From contig JAEYNZ010000032.1 in NCBI GenBank assembly GCA_023412195.1, positions 1-21,856 of the forward strand: 21,856 nucleotides of DNA, written 5' to 3'. A model generated the notes under the pieces. It was not told the DNA's origin, made no database searches, and saw only the letters and a program-made list of their open reading frames with translations. This DNA comes from Bacteroidota bacterium. Its GTDB lineage: Bacteria > Bacteroidota > Bacteroidia > Bacteroidales > Prolixibacteraceae. The position numbers and the translations under genes were made by a program. Positions 7,432 to 14,891 of this stretch are shown here, in pieces; the first letter of the stretch is position 1; the number at the start of each line of letters is the position of its first letter.

Positions 7432-8832
7432 ATGAAAAAAAAATTTCTTTTTCTCTCTGTATTGATTGTTTTTTTGGCACTGTATGCCCAGGGAAAGGCT
7501 AAATATGTTTTTTTAATAATAGGTGATGGAATGGGAATGGATCAGATAAACGGGACTGAAATGTATATGGCTGAACTGGAAGGGAGGCTTGGATTCAAAC
7601 CATTACTTTTCACGCAGTTCCCCTATGCAGGCCTGCTTCGTACCCATTCAGCCTCCAACGGAGTGACAGATTCTGCCGCTGCAGGTACTGCATTGGCAAC
7701 GGGGTCAAAAACAAAAAATGGAACTATTGGTATGGACAGTTTATTTAATCCTGTTTACAGTGTGGCAGTAAAGGCAAGAAATGCCGGAAAGAAGGTTGGA
7801 ATATTGACGAGCTGCAGTCTTGATGATGCCACGCCCGCCGCATTTTATGCACATCAGCCGAAACGGAGTATGGGTTATGAAATTGCAATAGATGCGTATT
7901 CTTCAAGGTTTGAATTCTTCGGAGGTGCAACTTTTTCAAAGCCTGAAACCCGTCATGACGGTTCATTTGGGCCGGATGTTTTTAAACAAATGGAAAACGA
8001 AGGTTATGTGCTGGCTTATGGTTTTGACGAATATAGGGAAAAATCTTCTGAGGCCGACAGGATTATCGTGATGGAAAAAAAAGAGCGGAAGTTGATGGAT
8101 CTCATCTATGCCATTGACCGGCAGGAATCAGATTTAACCCTGGCACAACTTACAGAAGCCGCAGTTGAACACCTTAGCCGCGATAATCAGGAGGGGTTTT
8201 TTCTTATGATTGAAGGCGGCACAATTGATGTGGCATGCCATGCCAATGATGCGGCAACTACTATTGCCGAAATTATTGACCTGGATGAATCGGTAAAAAT
8301 TGCTTATGAATTTTATCAGAAATACCCTGAGGAGACCCTGATCATTGTTACTGCTGATCATGAAACCGGAGGAATGGTTCTTGGAGCTGGAAGCAGCCGG
8401 TTGAACCTGCAGGTTCTTCAGCACCAGAAAATGTCGCAATTGGCTTTGTCGTCAAGAATTGTACAGTTGCGGGAACAGAAAAATAATAAAGTTTCATGGG
8501 AAGACATAAAATCTTTGCTTTCCGAAGCCATGGGCTTTTGGGATAAAGTTAAACTGACATCAGCCGAGGAAGAACAAATTCGTGATGCCTATAGAATTAC
8601 CTTTGTGGAAGGAGATACTTCTAAAGTGGAAACACTTTATCAAAAAGATGAAAAAATCAGCGTTGCTGCAAATATGATTCTCAATAAAAAAGCCAATGTT
8701 GGCTGGATGAGTAAGGGTCATTCTGCCGGATTTGTTCCTGTTTTTGCTATAGGAGTAGGGGCGGAATCATTTAACCATTTAATGGATAATACCCAACTCT
8801 CTCAAAAAATTGTGGAAGCATCAGAATATTGA
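7432..8832 (+). CDS. Secreted alkaline phosphatase, PhoA superfamily, with large crown-like insert
   Basis: A 466-residue phosphomonoesterase. A signal peptide (about 1-22, MKKKFLFLSVLIVFLALYAQ) sends it to the periplasm or outside; there is no lipobox. Family residues, aligned by motif to E. coli PhoA: Asp32 in IGDGMG (metal); nucleophile Ser81 in TDSAAAGTALATG; Asp132 in DATPAAF; Arg145 (phosphate-binding); Glu261, Asp266 and His270 in MIEGGTIDVACH; Asp309 and His310 in ADHETGG; and a final His430 in KGHSAGF. About 115 residues separate His310 from His430, where PhoA has about 40, implying an enlarged crown-type insert. Positions equivalent to PhoA 153/328 are Asp/Val. The gene lies 137 bases after susD across a hairpin, and the glycosidase follows closely. 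It presumably strips phosphate from the substrate or from released sugars. Confidence 0.93.
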   Translation: MKKKFLFLSVLIVFLALYAQGKAKYVFLIIGDGMGMDQINGTEMYMAELEGRLGFKPLLFTQFPYAGLLRTHSASNGVTDSAAAGTALATGSKTKNGTIGMDSLFNPVYSVAVKARNAGKKVGILTSCSLDDATPAAFYAHQPKRSMGYEIAIDAYSSRFEFFGGATFSKPETRHDGSFGPDVFKQMENEGYVLAYGFDEYREKSSEADRIIVMEKKERKLMDLIYAIDRQESDLTLAQLTEAAVEHLSRDNQEGFFLMIEGGTIDVACHANDAATTIAEIIDLDESVKIAYEFYQKYPEETLIIVTADHETGGMVLGAGSSRLNLQVLQHQKMSQLALSSRIVQLREQKNNKVSWEDIKSLLSEAMGFWDKVKLTSAEEEQIRDAYRITFVEGDTSKVETLYQKDEKISVAANMILNKKANVGWMSKGHSAGFVPVFAIGVGAESFNHLMDNTQLSQKIVEASEY

Positions 8833-8899
8833 TGTAAATTCAGGGCATTAAATGTAGCGCATGAGGTTTCAAAAAATCATAAATCATAATCTAATATCC

Positions 8900-11800
8900 A
8901 TGACTAAATGTAAATTCACCATCATTATGGCAATAATATTATCAGCCATGTTCCTTCCGGGTTGTGCAAGTAATGAGGAAGTATCCGGTTACCAGTTGAC
9001 GGAATGGAAGATTGCCCCGTCCACAACGGCAGTAACTCCTGGACTAGCGGCACTGTCCGTTAAGGATGCCGATGAAGTGGTGGCCGGCACGGATTATCCC
9101 ACAACGGCATGGATAGGGGCTACCGTGCCCGGGACAGTCCTGGGAAACCTCGTTGACAATGGAATTTACGACGACTTGTTCGAGCCGGATAATGACGGGG
9201 TTAAAAACGAATACTTTGGCGATAACCTGTCGAAAATACCCGCCGAGGACTTTGACCACCAATGGTGGTACAGCACCGATTTCAACCTTCCCCCGAGTAC
9301 GGCCGGAAAACGGATAACCCTTACATTTAAGGGCATAAGTTATATGGGTGACATTTATGTGAACGGAACCAGGATCGTTAACAAGTATAATAACATTACA
9401 GACGAGGATTATCTCAGGAACGGACCTACGATGATAAACCCCAACGATACCGTGGCCGATTATGAATCGGAAGCTGCCGGTAGCCTGAAAGGGGTATCTG
9501 ACTTCGAAACCTATAAGTCTCAGTTTATCGGTTCGATGCGTACATATGACATTGATGTCACAGACCTGGTAAAAACAGGCAGTGCCACAAACAACATCAA
9601 GGTCAAGGTTACAAAACCAGTATATCGGGATGACCTGACTTACTACTGGGTGGATTGGAACCCCCAACCTGCAGATGCCATGATGGGCCTGACCGGCGAT
9701 GTTTTTTTGCAAATTTCGGGTAGCACCCGTTTGGCCAATCCGGCTGTTTCTTCTAAAGTAAGCATGGATCACACAGGTGCCCGATTGAACCTTTTTGTGG
9801 ATGCGAGCAATTTTACATCTTCGGCAGTGAAAGGAATCCTGAAGGCTCTCATAACGGACCCTGACGGTAATACCGTTGCAATTGTTACCAAGGAGGTTAA
9901 TGTTCCGGCAGATGCCTATAATCGCGAGATTGCTTTTTTTGCCAGTGAACATCCCGGGTTGAATCTTGCAAATCCCAGGCTCTGGTGGCCACACCTTTCG
10001 GGCGAACAGCCACTGTATACCGTCGACTATGAATTTTCAACTGACGGGGTGGTAAGCGACCGGCTGCACCATCGTTTTGGAATCCGCGAAATAGGAGCCG
10101 AGGTGAATGTGTCGCCTTATGCCAATAACTTTGCCGATACCATAGCCACCAACCACCTGTCGAACATGCTCCAGATTTATGTGAACCACAGGCCGGTGCT
10201 TCTCAAAGGGGGTGGGTATTGTCCAACCGACCTGCTCTTGCGGCACGACCAGCGAGCCAACGAGGCTGTGGTGGAGTATGTGAAATACATGGGAATGAAC
10301 ATGATCCGCGACGAAGGCAAGTTCTTCGATAACCATTTACTCGAACTCATGGACGAAAACGGTATCATGCTTATGACGGGCTGGTGTTGTTGCGACCGAT
10401 GGCAAAGTCCGGGCGAATATTCAAAGGCTGAGCGCTTTGTGGCATTTGAATCGTTGTATGCCCAACTGCGTAATGCCCGTAAGTACGCGTCCATGTTCAT
10501 GTGGTTCAATGGCAGCGACGAGCCGCCAAGTATCGTTCGTCAGGGAATCAATGGCCAGAATGTGGAACAGAAATACCTTGAGATACAGTCTGACCTCAGA
10601 TGGCTTGATATAGGCATGAATTGCAACAACGGATCAGCCAAGGTTGCCACTCTTACAGGAATTACCGGAGGGATGCACATGGATGCAACCTACGACAGCC
10701 AATCACCCACCTGGTTCTACGCAGAACCCAGGGGCCTTTACGGATTCATTTCAGAAGGCGGAGGCGGCGGAAGCATACCTGTTCAGGAAACCGTGAGGAG
10801 AATGTTGCCAGAATCAAACCTGTGGCCTTATAATTCACCGGAAAATTATAATGTGTGGAATTACCACACCAGCCGGGGAAGCTTTAACAATTTGGGGCAG
10901 CACACCTTGTTTATTGACGGTTCTTACGGACCCTCCGCCACTTTCGATGAATTTATAACCCGGGCACAGGTATTTCAGTACGAGCTGCAAAGAGCGCAAT
11001 TTGAAGCCCTGAACTTAAACCGCTTCAAAAATACCAGCGGATTTATTAACTGGATGCTGAACAACGCCTGGCCAATCATGTTCTGGAACCAGTTTGATTA
11101 TTACCTGAATCCCAGTGGAACGACCTACGGCGCCAGAAAAGGGAATGAGCCTGTCCATATCATGTATAACGTGTATCAGAAATCCGTTCACGTGGTCAAC
11201 AATACTTTTGACAAATTCCCCGGCGCCATTGCCACCATGTCGGTATATGACATTGACGGGAATCTGATCGGCAATCCGCTGGAGAAGACGATCAATATTG
11301 AGCCCGACGGTGCATCAGCCCCAGTCGAATACCCCGTATCGGGAAATAACAGGAAAGGCGCTATGACCGTTGGCCTGGTGAAAAGCCACTCGGGCGGGCA
11401 TGAACCATATAAAATCAATTATTACGGAAAAATCACGGATGCCTATGGCATCACAGATCTTTGGGACAATGAGGCTATTCAGAATTCATTGATCAAACCC
11501 GCAACGGATGTATATTTTATCCGTCTTGAGTTAAAAGACGCTGCAGGCAAAGTTCTCAGCATCAATTCGTATGCTGTGCCCATGCGGAATGACATAGCCC
11601 GCGCCAGCCATGCCTGGAACAGGTCGGGTACCTTTCAGGTGGGCGATTTGACGCAGTTGAACCATCTCCCTGAGGTGGATTTGAAACTCTCACCTGCAGG
11701 TAAAAAGAGCGTTGGCAACAAAAATTTAGTGACCTTCAGGGTTGAAAACCCTTCCGGTTCTATCGCCTACGCAGTTGAATTGAAGGCATACACCAGCAGT

Positions 11801-12544
11801 GACAGGAAAATGCTCGTGGCTCCGGTCTTTTATGACGACAATCTCTTTACCCTGTTCCCTGGAGAGGTCCGTGAAATTGAAATATCGTATAACAAATCGG
11901 ACTTGAAGGGTGACCCCTTTGTGACCGTCAGTTGTTACAACAACGTAATCAAGGGTTCTGACAAGCGGGCGGCAACCAACATTTACGGTGCGATACCTGT
12001 TGACGGGACCAACAATATTGCAAGAGGGAAATCGGTCAGCGGGGGTACCAATCCGGCAAATACAACCACCGTATCCCAAAACGGACTTTTAGCAGCCATG
12101 AATGGCAAAACATTTATTGACTCTGACATGAACTCCTTTGCCACCCTGGCACCTGAAGAAGTTTCGTTTGTGGTGGATCTGGAAACCTCCCAGAATTTCG
12201 ATCGGATCATGCTCCGGTGGAATCGTATGAACAACCTGAGAGGCCGTCCGGATCATGTCAGGGTTGAGGTAAGCAACAACAACACGGATTACCTGGTGGT
12301 TGCCGAGTATGATAATAGCGGATCGGGTTCGGTCATGACCAATATTATCCTGCCAGAACAAGCCAATGGACGATATGTTAGAATTACACCCATGGGGTTG
12401 ATGAAGGAATCTCCGGCGGTGGGAATGTCCGGCCGGCTAAGTTCAGGGGGTGTCAGCGGGCAAAGTGTCAGTGGCATTGATAAAGCAGATGCTTCAAAGG
12501 AATTTTCCCTGTCAGCAATAGAGATATATACGTTTAACAGGTAA
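8900..12544 (+). CDS. GH2 lipoprotein, exo-beta-D-glucosaminidase-like, with C-terminal F5/8C-like domain
   Basis: A large glycoside hydrolase of 1214 residues from this start. An upstream in-frame ATG at 8861 would add 13. The start at 8900 gives a compact lipoprotein signal ending LPGC (Cys22), followed by ASNEE, which suggests surface exposure. Order: sugar-binding jelly roll (about 30-275), Ig-like domain (about 280-395), TIM barrel (about 415-730), C-terminal beta domains (about 755-1030), and an F5/8C (discoidin/CBM32-like) domain (about 1040-1214, NNIARGKSVSGG...AIEIYTF). In place of the usual GH2 Asn-Glu acid/base pair it has FNGSDEPPS, so Asp540 is the likely acid/base. GFISEGGGGGSIP gives nucleophile Glu619. 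A Ser-Asp pair and this spacing are features of the CsxA-type exo-glucosaminidase (exochitosanase) subfamily. Activity on another beta-linked sugar, such as mannose, is not excluded. Sampled GC is about 52-60%, above its neighbours. Confidence 0.85.
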   Translation: MTKCKFTIIMAIILSAMFLPGCASNEEVSGYQLTEWKIAPSTTAVTPGLAALSVKDADEVVAGTDYPTTAWIGATVPGTVLGNLVDNGIYDDLFEPDNDGVKNEYFGDNLSKIPAEDFDHQWWYSTDFNLPPSTAGKRITLTFKGISYMGDIYVNGTRIVNKYNNITDEDYLRNGPTMINPNDTVADYESEAAGSLKGVSDFETYKSQFIGSMRTYDIDVTDLVKTGSATNNIKVKVTKPVYRDDLTYYWVDWNPQPADAMMGLTGDVFLQISGSTRLANPAVSSKVSMDHTGARLNLFVDASNFTSSAVKGILKALITDPDGNTVAIVTKEVNVPADAYNREIAFFASEHPGLNLANPRLWWPHLSGEQPLYTVDYEFSTDGVVSDRLHHRFGIREIGAEVNVSPYANNFADTIATNHLSNMLQIYVNHRPVLLKGGGYCPTDLLLRHDQRANEAVVEYVKYMGMNMIRDEGKFFDNHLLELMDENGIMLMTGWCCCDRWQSPGEYSKAERFVAFESLYAQLRNARKYASMFMWFNGSDEPPSIVRQGINGQNVEQKYLEIQSDLRWLDIGMNCNNGSAKVATLTGITGGMHMDATYDSQSPTWFYAEPRGLYGFISEGGGGGSIPVQETVRRMLPESNLWPYNSPENYNVWNYHTSRGSFNNLGQHTLFIDGSYGPSATFDEFITRAQVFQYELQRAQFEALNLNRFKNTSGFINWMLNNAWPIMFWNQFDYYLNPSGTTYGARKGNEPVHIMYNVYQKSVHVVNNTFDKFPGAIATMSVYDIDGNLIGNPLEKTINIEPDGASAPVEYPVSGNNRKGAMTVGLVKSHSGGHEPYKINYYGKITDAYGITDLWDNEAIQNSLIKPATDVYFIRLELKDAAGKVLSINSYAVPMRNDIARASHAWNRSGTFQVGDLTQLNHLPEVDLKLSPAGKKSVGNKNLVTFRVENPSGSIAYAVELKAYTSSDRKMLVAPVFYDDNLFTLFPGEVREIEISYNKSDLKGDPFVTVSCYNNVIKGSDKRAATNIYGAIPVDGTNNIARGKSVSGGTNPANTTTVSQNGLLAAMNGKTFIDSDMNSFATLAPEEVSFVVDLETSQNFDRIMLRWNRMNNLRGRPDHVRVEVSNNNTDYLVVAEYDNSGSGSVMTNIILPEQANGRYVRITPMGLMKESPAVGMSGRLSSGGVSGQSVSGIDKADASKEFSLSAIEIYTFNR

Positions 12545-12690
12545 TGTCAAATCCCAATACTCAAATATTGCATCCAGGAATGAAAAAAAAACGGAGAACC
12601 ACTTAGTCTGGTTCATCTTATAAGTGTCATATCTATCATCATTTTTTAAACAAATAATTTGACACACTTTTTTTGACAGCCAGGTGGGTA
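12545..12690. other. Gene-free stretch downstream of the glycosidase
   Basis: AT-rich, no credible ORF. It contains weak inverted repeats only: CAATA/TATTG around 12555-12570 and GAACCA (12596-12601) with TGGTTC (12609-12614), neither followed by a T-run. These could contribute to 3' end formation of cassette A but are not convincing terminators. Confidence 0.4.
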
Positions 12691-12960
12691 AAACGAGCAG
12701 GAGGAAAAGAAAGAGTTTTTCCTCCTTCTTTGTTTTCCGACCTCTCACACCACGGTGCGCAGGATACTCGTCTTGTTATGGCTTCGACTGACTTCTCACA
12801 GCAATTGTTGCTTCAAACATGCTTCATACGCTGATTCAGCACGACTGTGAGCCCTACTGTGGCAGAATAAGATCTTCCCTCTATGTCAACGCCACATTTG
12901 CCCTCCAACATCCTATCCTGCAAGATTTCATTATAGGTACCCTGTCATTTCATTTTTAAA
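12691..12960 (-). mobile_element. Possible decayed 3' part of a group II intron (no reverse transcriptase ORF)
   Basis: Read on the minus strand, GTGGTGTGAGAGGTCGG (about 12754-12738) is followed by a hairpin and CCTCCTGCTCG. This resembles the end of Bacteroidota group II introns, where a conserved GGTGTGAGAGG link joins domain V to a domain VI hairpin near a CTCCTACTCGAT-like 3' end. Further upstream, GAAGTCAGTCGAAGCCATAA (about 12796-12777) resembles intron sequence normally lying before the maturase ORF. No reverse transcriptase is encoded and a proper domain V 5' arm is not visible, so if real this is an internally deleted remnant. The recognition is from memory of motifs; the left boundary at 12960 is only approximate. 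Confidence 0.35.
12699..12736 (+). terminator. Hairpin with T-rich tail, possible terminator of cassette A
   Basis: AGGAGGAAAA (12699-12708) pairs perfectly with TTTTCCTCCT (12717-12726) around an 8-base loop. On the plus strand it is followed by the T-rich TCTTTGTTTT, so it can act as an intrinsic terminator about 155 bases after the glycosidase stop. The same hairpin is the candidate domain VI of the suspected intron remnant on the other strand; the two readings are not exclusive. Confidence 0.45.
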
Positions 12961-13610
12961 ATCAATTCATTGAATTTGCAGCATCGGAGTACCCAGCAAC
13001 CCCGTCCGACCGGATGAAGCAGGATCACTCTATTGCAACAACGTCATATCCGGTCATCCGGGCGGGCATTACCCAGTAACAATTTCCGATTCAATCCCTG
13101 CCAGTTATTCCAGGATATGCAACCACTGAATCAGCATGAACAGCTTCCTCATTCCGCTGCAAAACAATGCAAACCTTCCGCAAAACCGATATATCCTGCC
13201 GAAATGTATTAAAATTAGTTCCGGCAGCAGTTTGTATCACAAAGCCGAATAAATTGCAACAACTAAAAATTTTAAATCATGTCAATTTGTAAAAATTTAA
13301 TGAATGAATTTTTCCCGCCACATACCTACAACGGACCCACCTTAGATGTACCATCGCCCTTTCTCCTCCCGATCCGGTCTGTTTCTGCTCCATCTCCGCT
13401 CCACTTCCGCTCCGTGTTAAATCCAGTGGCCACCGGAGCGGAAGCGGCCCGGCAATGCAGGGTAAATGTCAGGAGCATGAAAGTATACAAAAGATGGTAG
13501 GTAAAAGGTAATAAAAGCGTGAATCAAAGTTTAAATAAACCTACAAGAAGAGCCTGATGATCCTCAAAGCAAAGGTTTGCCATCCAACTACCTTCAAAAC
13601 CTACCTGCGC
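12961..13610. other. Gene-free convergent intergenic region, mixed composition
   Basis: About 650 bases with no ORF resembling a known protein. A 73-codon ORF (13279-13500, plus) is rejected as a gene: it is low-complexity, Pro/Ser-rich through the tandem repeat, and has no family resemblance. Notable local sequence: a segment similar to the cassette A susC leader at 13316-13345, and an 11-bp tandem repeat joined to an inverted repeat at 13381-13444. The patchy GC content and repeats suggest decayed inserted DNA, but no terminal repeats or transposase fragments could be identified. Confidence 0.4.
13381..13444. repeat. Three 11-bp tandem repeats overlapping an 11-bp inverted repeat
   Basis: Tandem units are GTTTCTGCTCC (13381-13391), ATCTCCGCTCC (13392-13402) and ACTTCCGCTCC (13403-13413). 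Part of the last unit, CTTCCGCTCCG (13404-13414), is exactly inverted as CGGAGCGGAAG at 13434-13444 across a 19-base loop, forming a GC-rich stem. The 11-base period argues against coding. It might be a remnant of an IS end or a protein-binding array; nothing here decides. Confidence 0.7.
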
Positions 13611-13612
13611 GG

Positions 13613-13648
13613 CAAAACAAAAAAAAGCACCACATCACATGGTGCTTT
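13613..13648 (-). terminator. Rho-independent terminator of cassette B
   Basis: On the minus strand the hairpin has 9-bp perfect arms AAAGCACCA and TGGTGCTTT (plus-strand 13640-13648 and 13624-13632) with a 7-base loop. It runs into a long T-run interrupted by a single G (13626 down to 13614). It lies 40 bases after the phosphatase stop at 13689, as expected for the end of the cassette B transcript. It also protects cassette B from convergent transcription out of cassette A, and vice versa. Confidence 0.88.
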
Positions 13649-13688
13649 AACACTACTCTCTCTGTCTAAATCTATGAAAGATTGCTTA

Positions 13689-14861
13689 TTATTTTCCTAA
13701 GAGGAGATTTTTGATTTTTGCATGAACATCGGTATTGTCCATGATTCCGAGAAATTCAACGGCACCTGGGCCATATGCGAAGAGCGGAACCATCTGGCCG
13801 GTGTGACCACCTGTTGTAAATTCACCTTTCACCATTCCTGTTTCATAGTTGCCATCAAGGACAACCATTCCACCTGTTTCGTGGTCGGCAGTGACAATAA
13901 CCAGGGTTTCCTTGTTCTTTGCAGCAAATTCGAGGGCCACGCCCACTGTACGGTCAAAATCGAGCATATCTTCCACAACATAAATTGTACTTCCGGCATG
14001 TCCACCCCAGTCGATTTGAGATCCTTCAACCATAAGGAAGAACCCTTTTTTGTTGTTACCAAGAATGTTTAAGGCAGTTTGTGTGGCAATCGGAAGCATG
14101 TCGCCCCGCTCATCCATCCTGCCATTATGTTCTGCGGCAGTAAATCCGGCAAGTTTACCTCCAGATATTTTACTGATCTGATCCAAATCCTGTTCAACTG
14201 TATAGCCTTTTTCTTTTAATTCATTTACCAGATTCCGGCCATCTTTCCGTTCTGTGAAGTGTTTGTAACCGCCACCGATGAAAACATCGATATCCGTATG
14301 TAAAAAATCGGCAGCGATTTCTTCGTACATATTACGGCTGGGCTGGTGAGCAATAAAAGATGCAGGGGTGGCATGTGTAATTGCCGAAGTGGATACCAAA
14401 CCGGTAGCCAAACCTTTTTCGGATGCTTCCTGCAGGACAGTTTTCACCGGATTATTTTCATTATCGACGGAAACAGCACCATTTAGTATTTTCTGACCAG
14501 TAGCCAAAGCAGAGCCACCAGCAGCAGAATCGGTGATGTAGCGGTTAGCAGAGTATGTTGTTATCATACCCATATGTTTTATATTGGAGATAAACAAATT
14601 TCCTCTGTTGGCAGTATGAGCGGCATGAAGCTGGGCATAGCCCATTCCGTCGCCAATAAGAAGAATTACATTTTTAGGTTTCTTTTTCTTGAAATCACTG
14701 GCATATGATTTTACATCATATGCAGGAGCACTGGCATAGATTTTTTCATTTACTTCAGAAGAGGCCTCCTGATTTTGATTTTGGGTTAAGGCAGTCAGAC
14801 TAGAAAACAAGAATAGAAAGACAGTCCCTAAGTACATAGTAATATTACCTGATTTATTCAT
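13689..14861 (-). CDS. Secreted alkaline phosphatase, PhoA superfamily, compact form
   Basis: A 390-residue phosphomonoesterase with a signal peptide (about 1-27, MYLGTVFLFLFSSLTALTQ within it; Met9 at 14837 is an alternative start). Motifs: Asp71 in IGDGMG; nucleophile Ser112 in TDSAAGGSALATG; His163 in HATPASF; Arg176; Glu279, Asp284 and His288 in VEGSQIDWGGH; Asp326 and His327 in ADHETGG; final His353 in GGHTGQM. The His/Trp pair at the positions equivalent to PhoA 153/328 (His163, Trp285) is the arrangement seen in Vibrio-type cold-active enzymes. Only 26 residues separate His327 from His353, so the crown insert is missing, unlike the cassette A enzyme. It starts 30 bases after susD with no hairpin between, so it should be co-transcribed fully with susCD. 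Sampled GC (about 38-55%) is higher than that of the adjacent susCD. Confidence 0.95.
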   Translation of the reverse strand: MNKSGNITMYLGTVFLFLFSSLTALTQNQNQEASSEVNEKIYASAPAYDVKSYASDFKKKKPKNVILLIGDGMGYAQLHAAHTANRGNLFISNIKHMGMITTYSANRYITDSAAGGSALATGQKILNGAVSVDNENNPVKTVLQEASEKGLATGLVSTSAITHATPASFIAHQPSRNMYEEIAADFLHTDIDVFIGGGYKHFTERKDGRNLVNELKEKGYTVEQDLDQISKISGGKLAGFTAAEHNGRMDERGDMLPIATQTALNILGNNKKGFFLMVEGSQIDWGGHAGSTIYVVEDMLDFDRTVGVALEFAAKNKETLVIVTADHETGGMVVLDGNYETGMVKGEFTTGGHTGQMVPLFAYGPGAVEFLGIMDNTDVHAKIKNLLLGK

Positions 14862-14891
14862 ATGAAATTACATTTAAAATTAGAAATAAAA

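Noticed and set aside
9044..9994. 316-codon minus-strand ORF inside the glycosidase gene
   Set aside because: Antisense shadow of a GC-rich coding region; no domain or signal features, and the plus-strand gene is clearly recognised.
12555..12614. Small inverted repeats after the glycosidase as the main terminator
   Set aside because: Stems of 5-6 bp with no following T-run; the hairpin at 12699-12726 is stronger and has a T-rich tail.
12512..12748. 78-codon minus-strand ORF overlapping the glycosidase 3' end
   Set aside because: Overlaps the end of a firm gene and runs through the hairpin at 12699-12726; composition is low-complexity Lys/Phe/Leu with no family match.
13381..13444. Inverted repeat as the end of an IS21-like element
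   Set aside because: Some resemblance in style only; no transposase fragment, no second terminal repeat and no target duplication could be found.
13279..13500. 73-codon plus-strand ORF in the convergent region
   Set aside because: No family resemblance, passes through the 11-bp tandem repeat whose period is not a multiple of three, and lies in repeat-bearing intergenic DNA.
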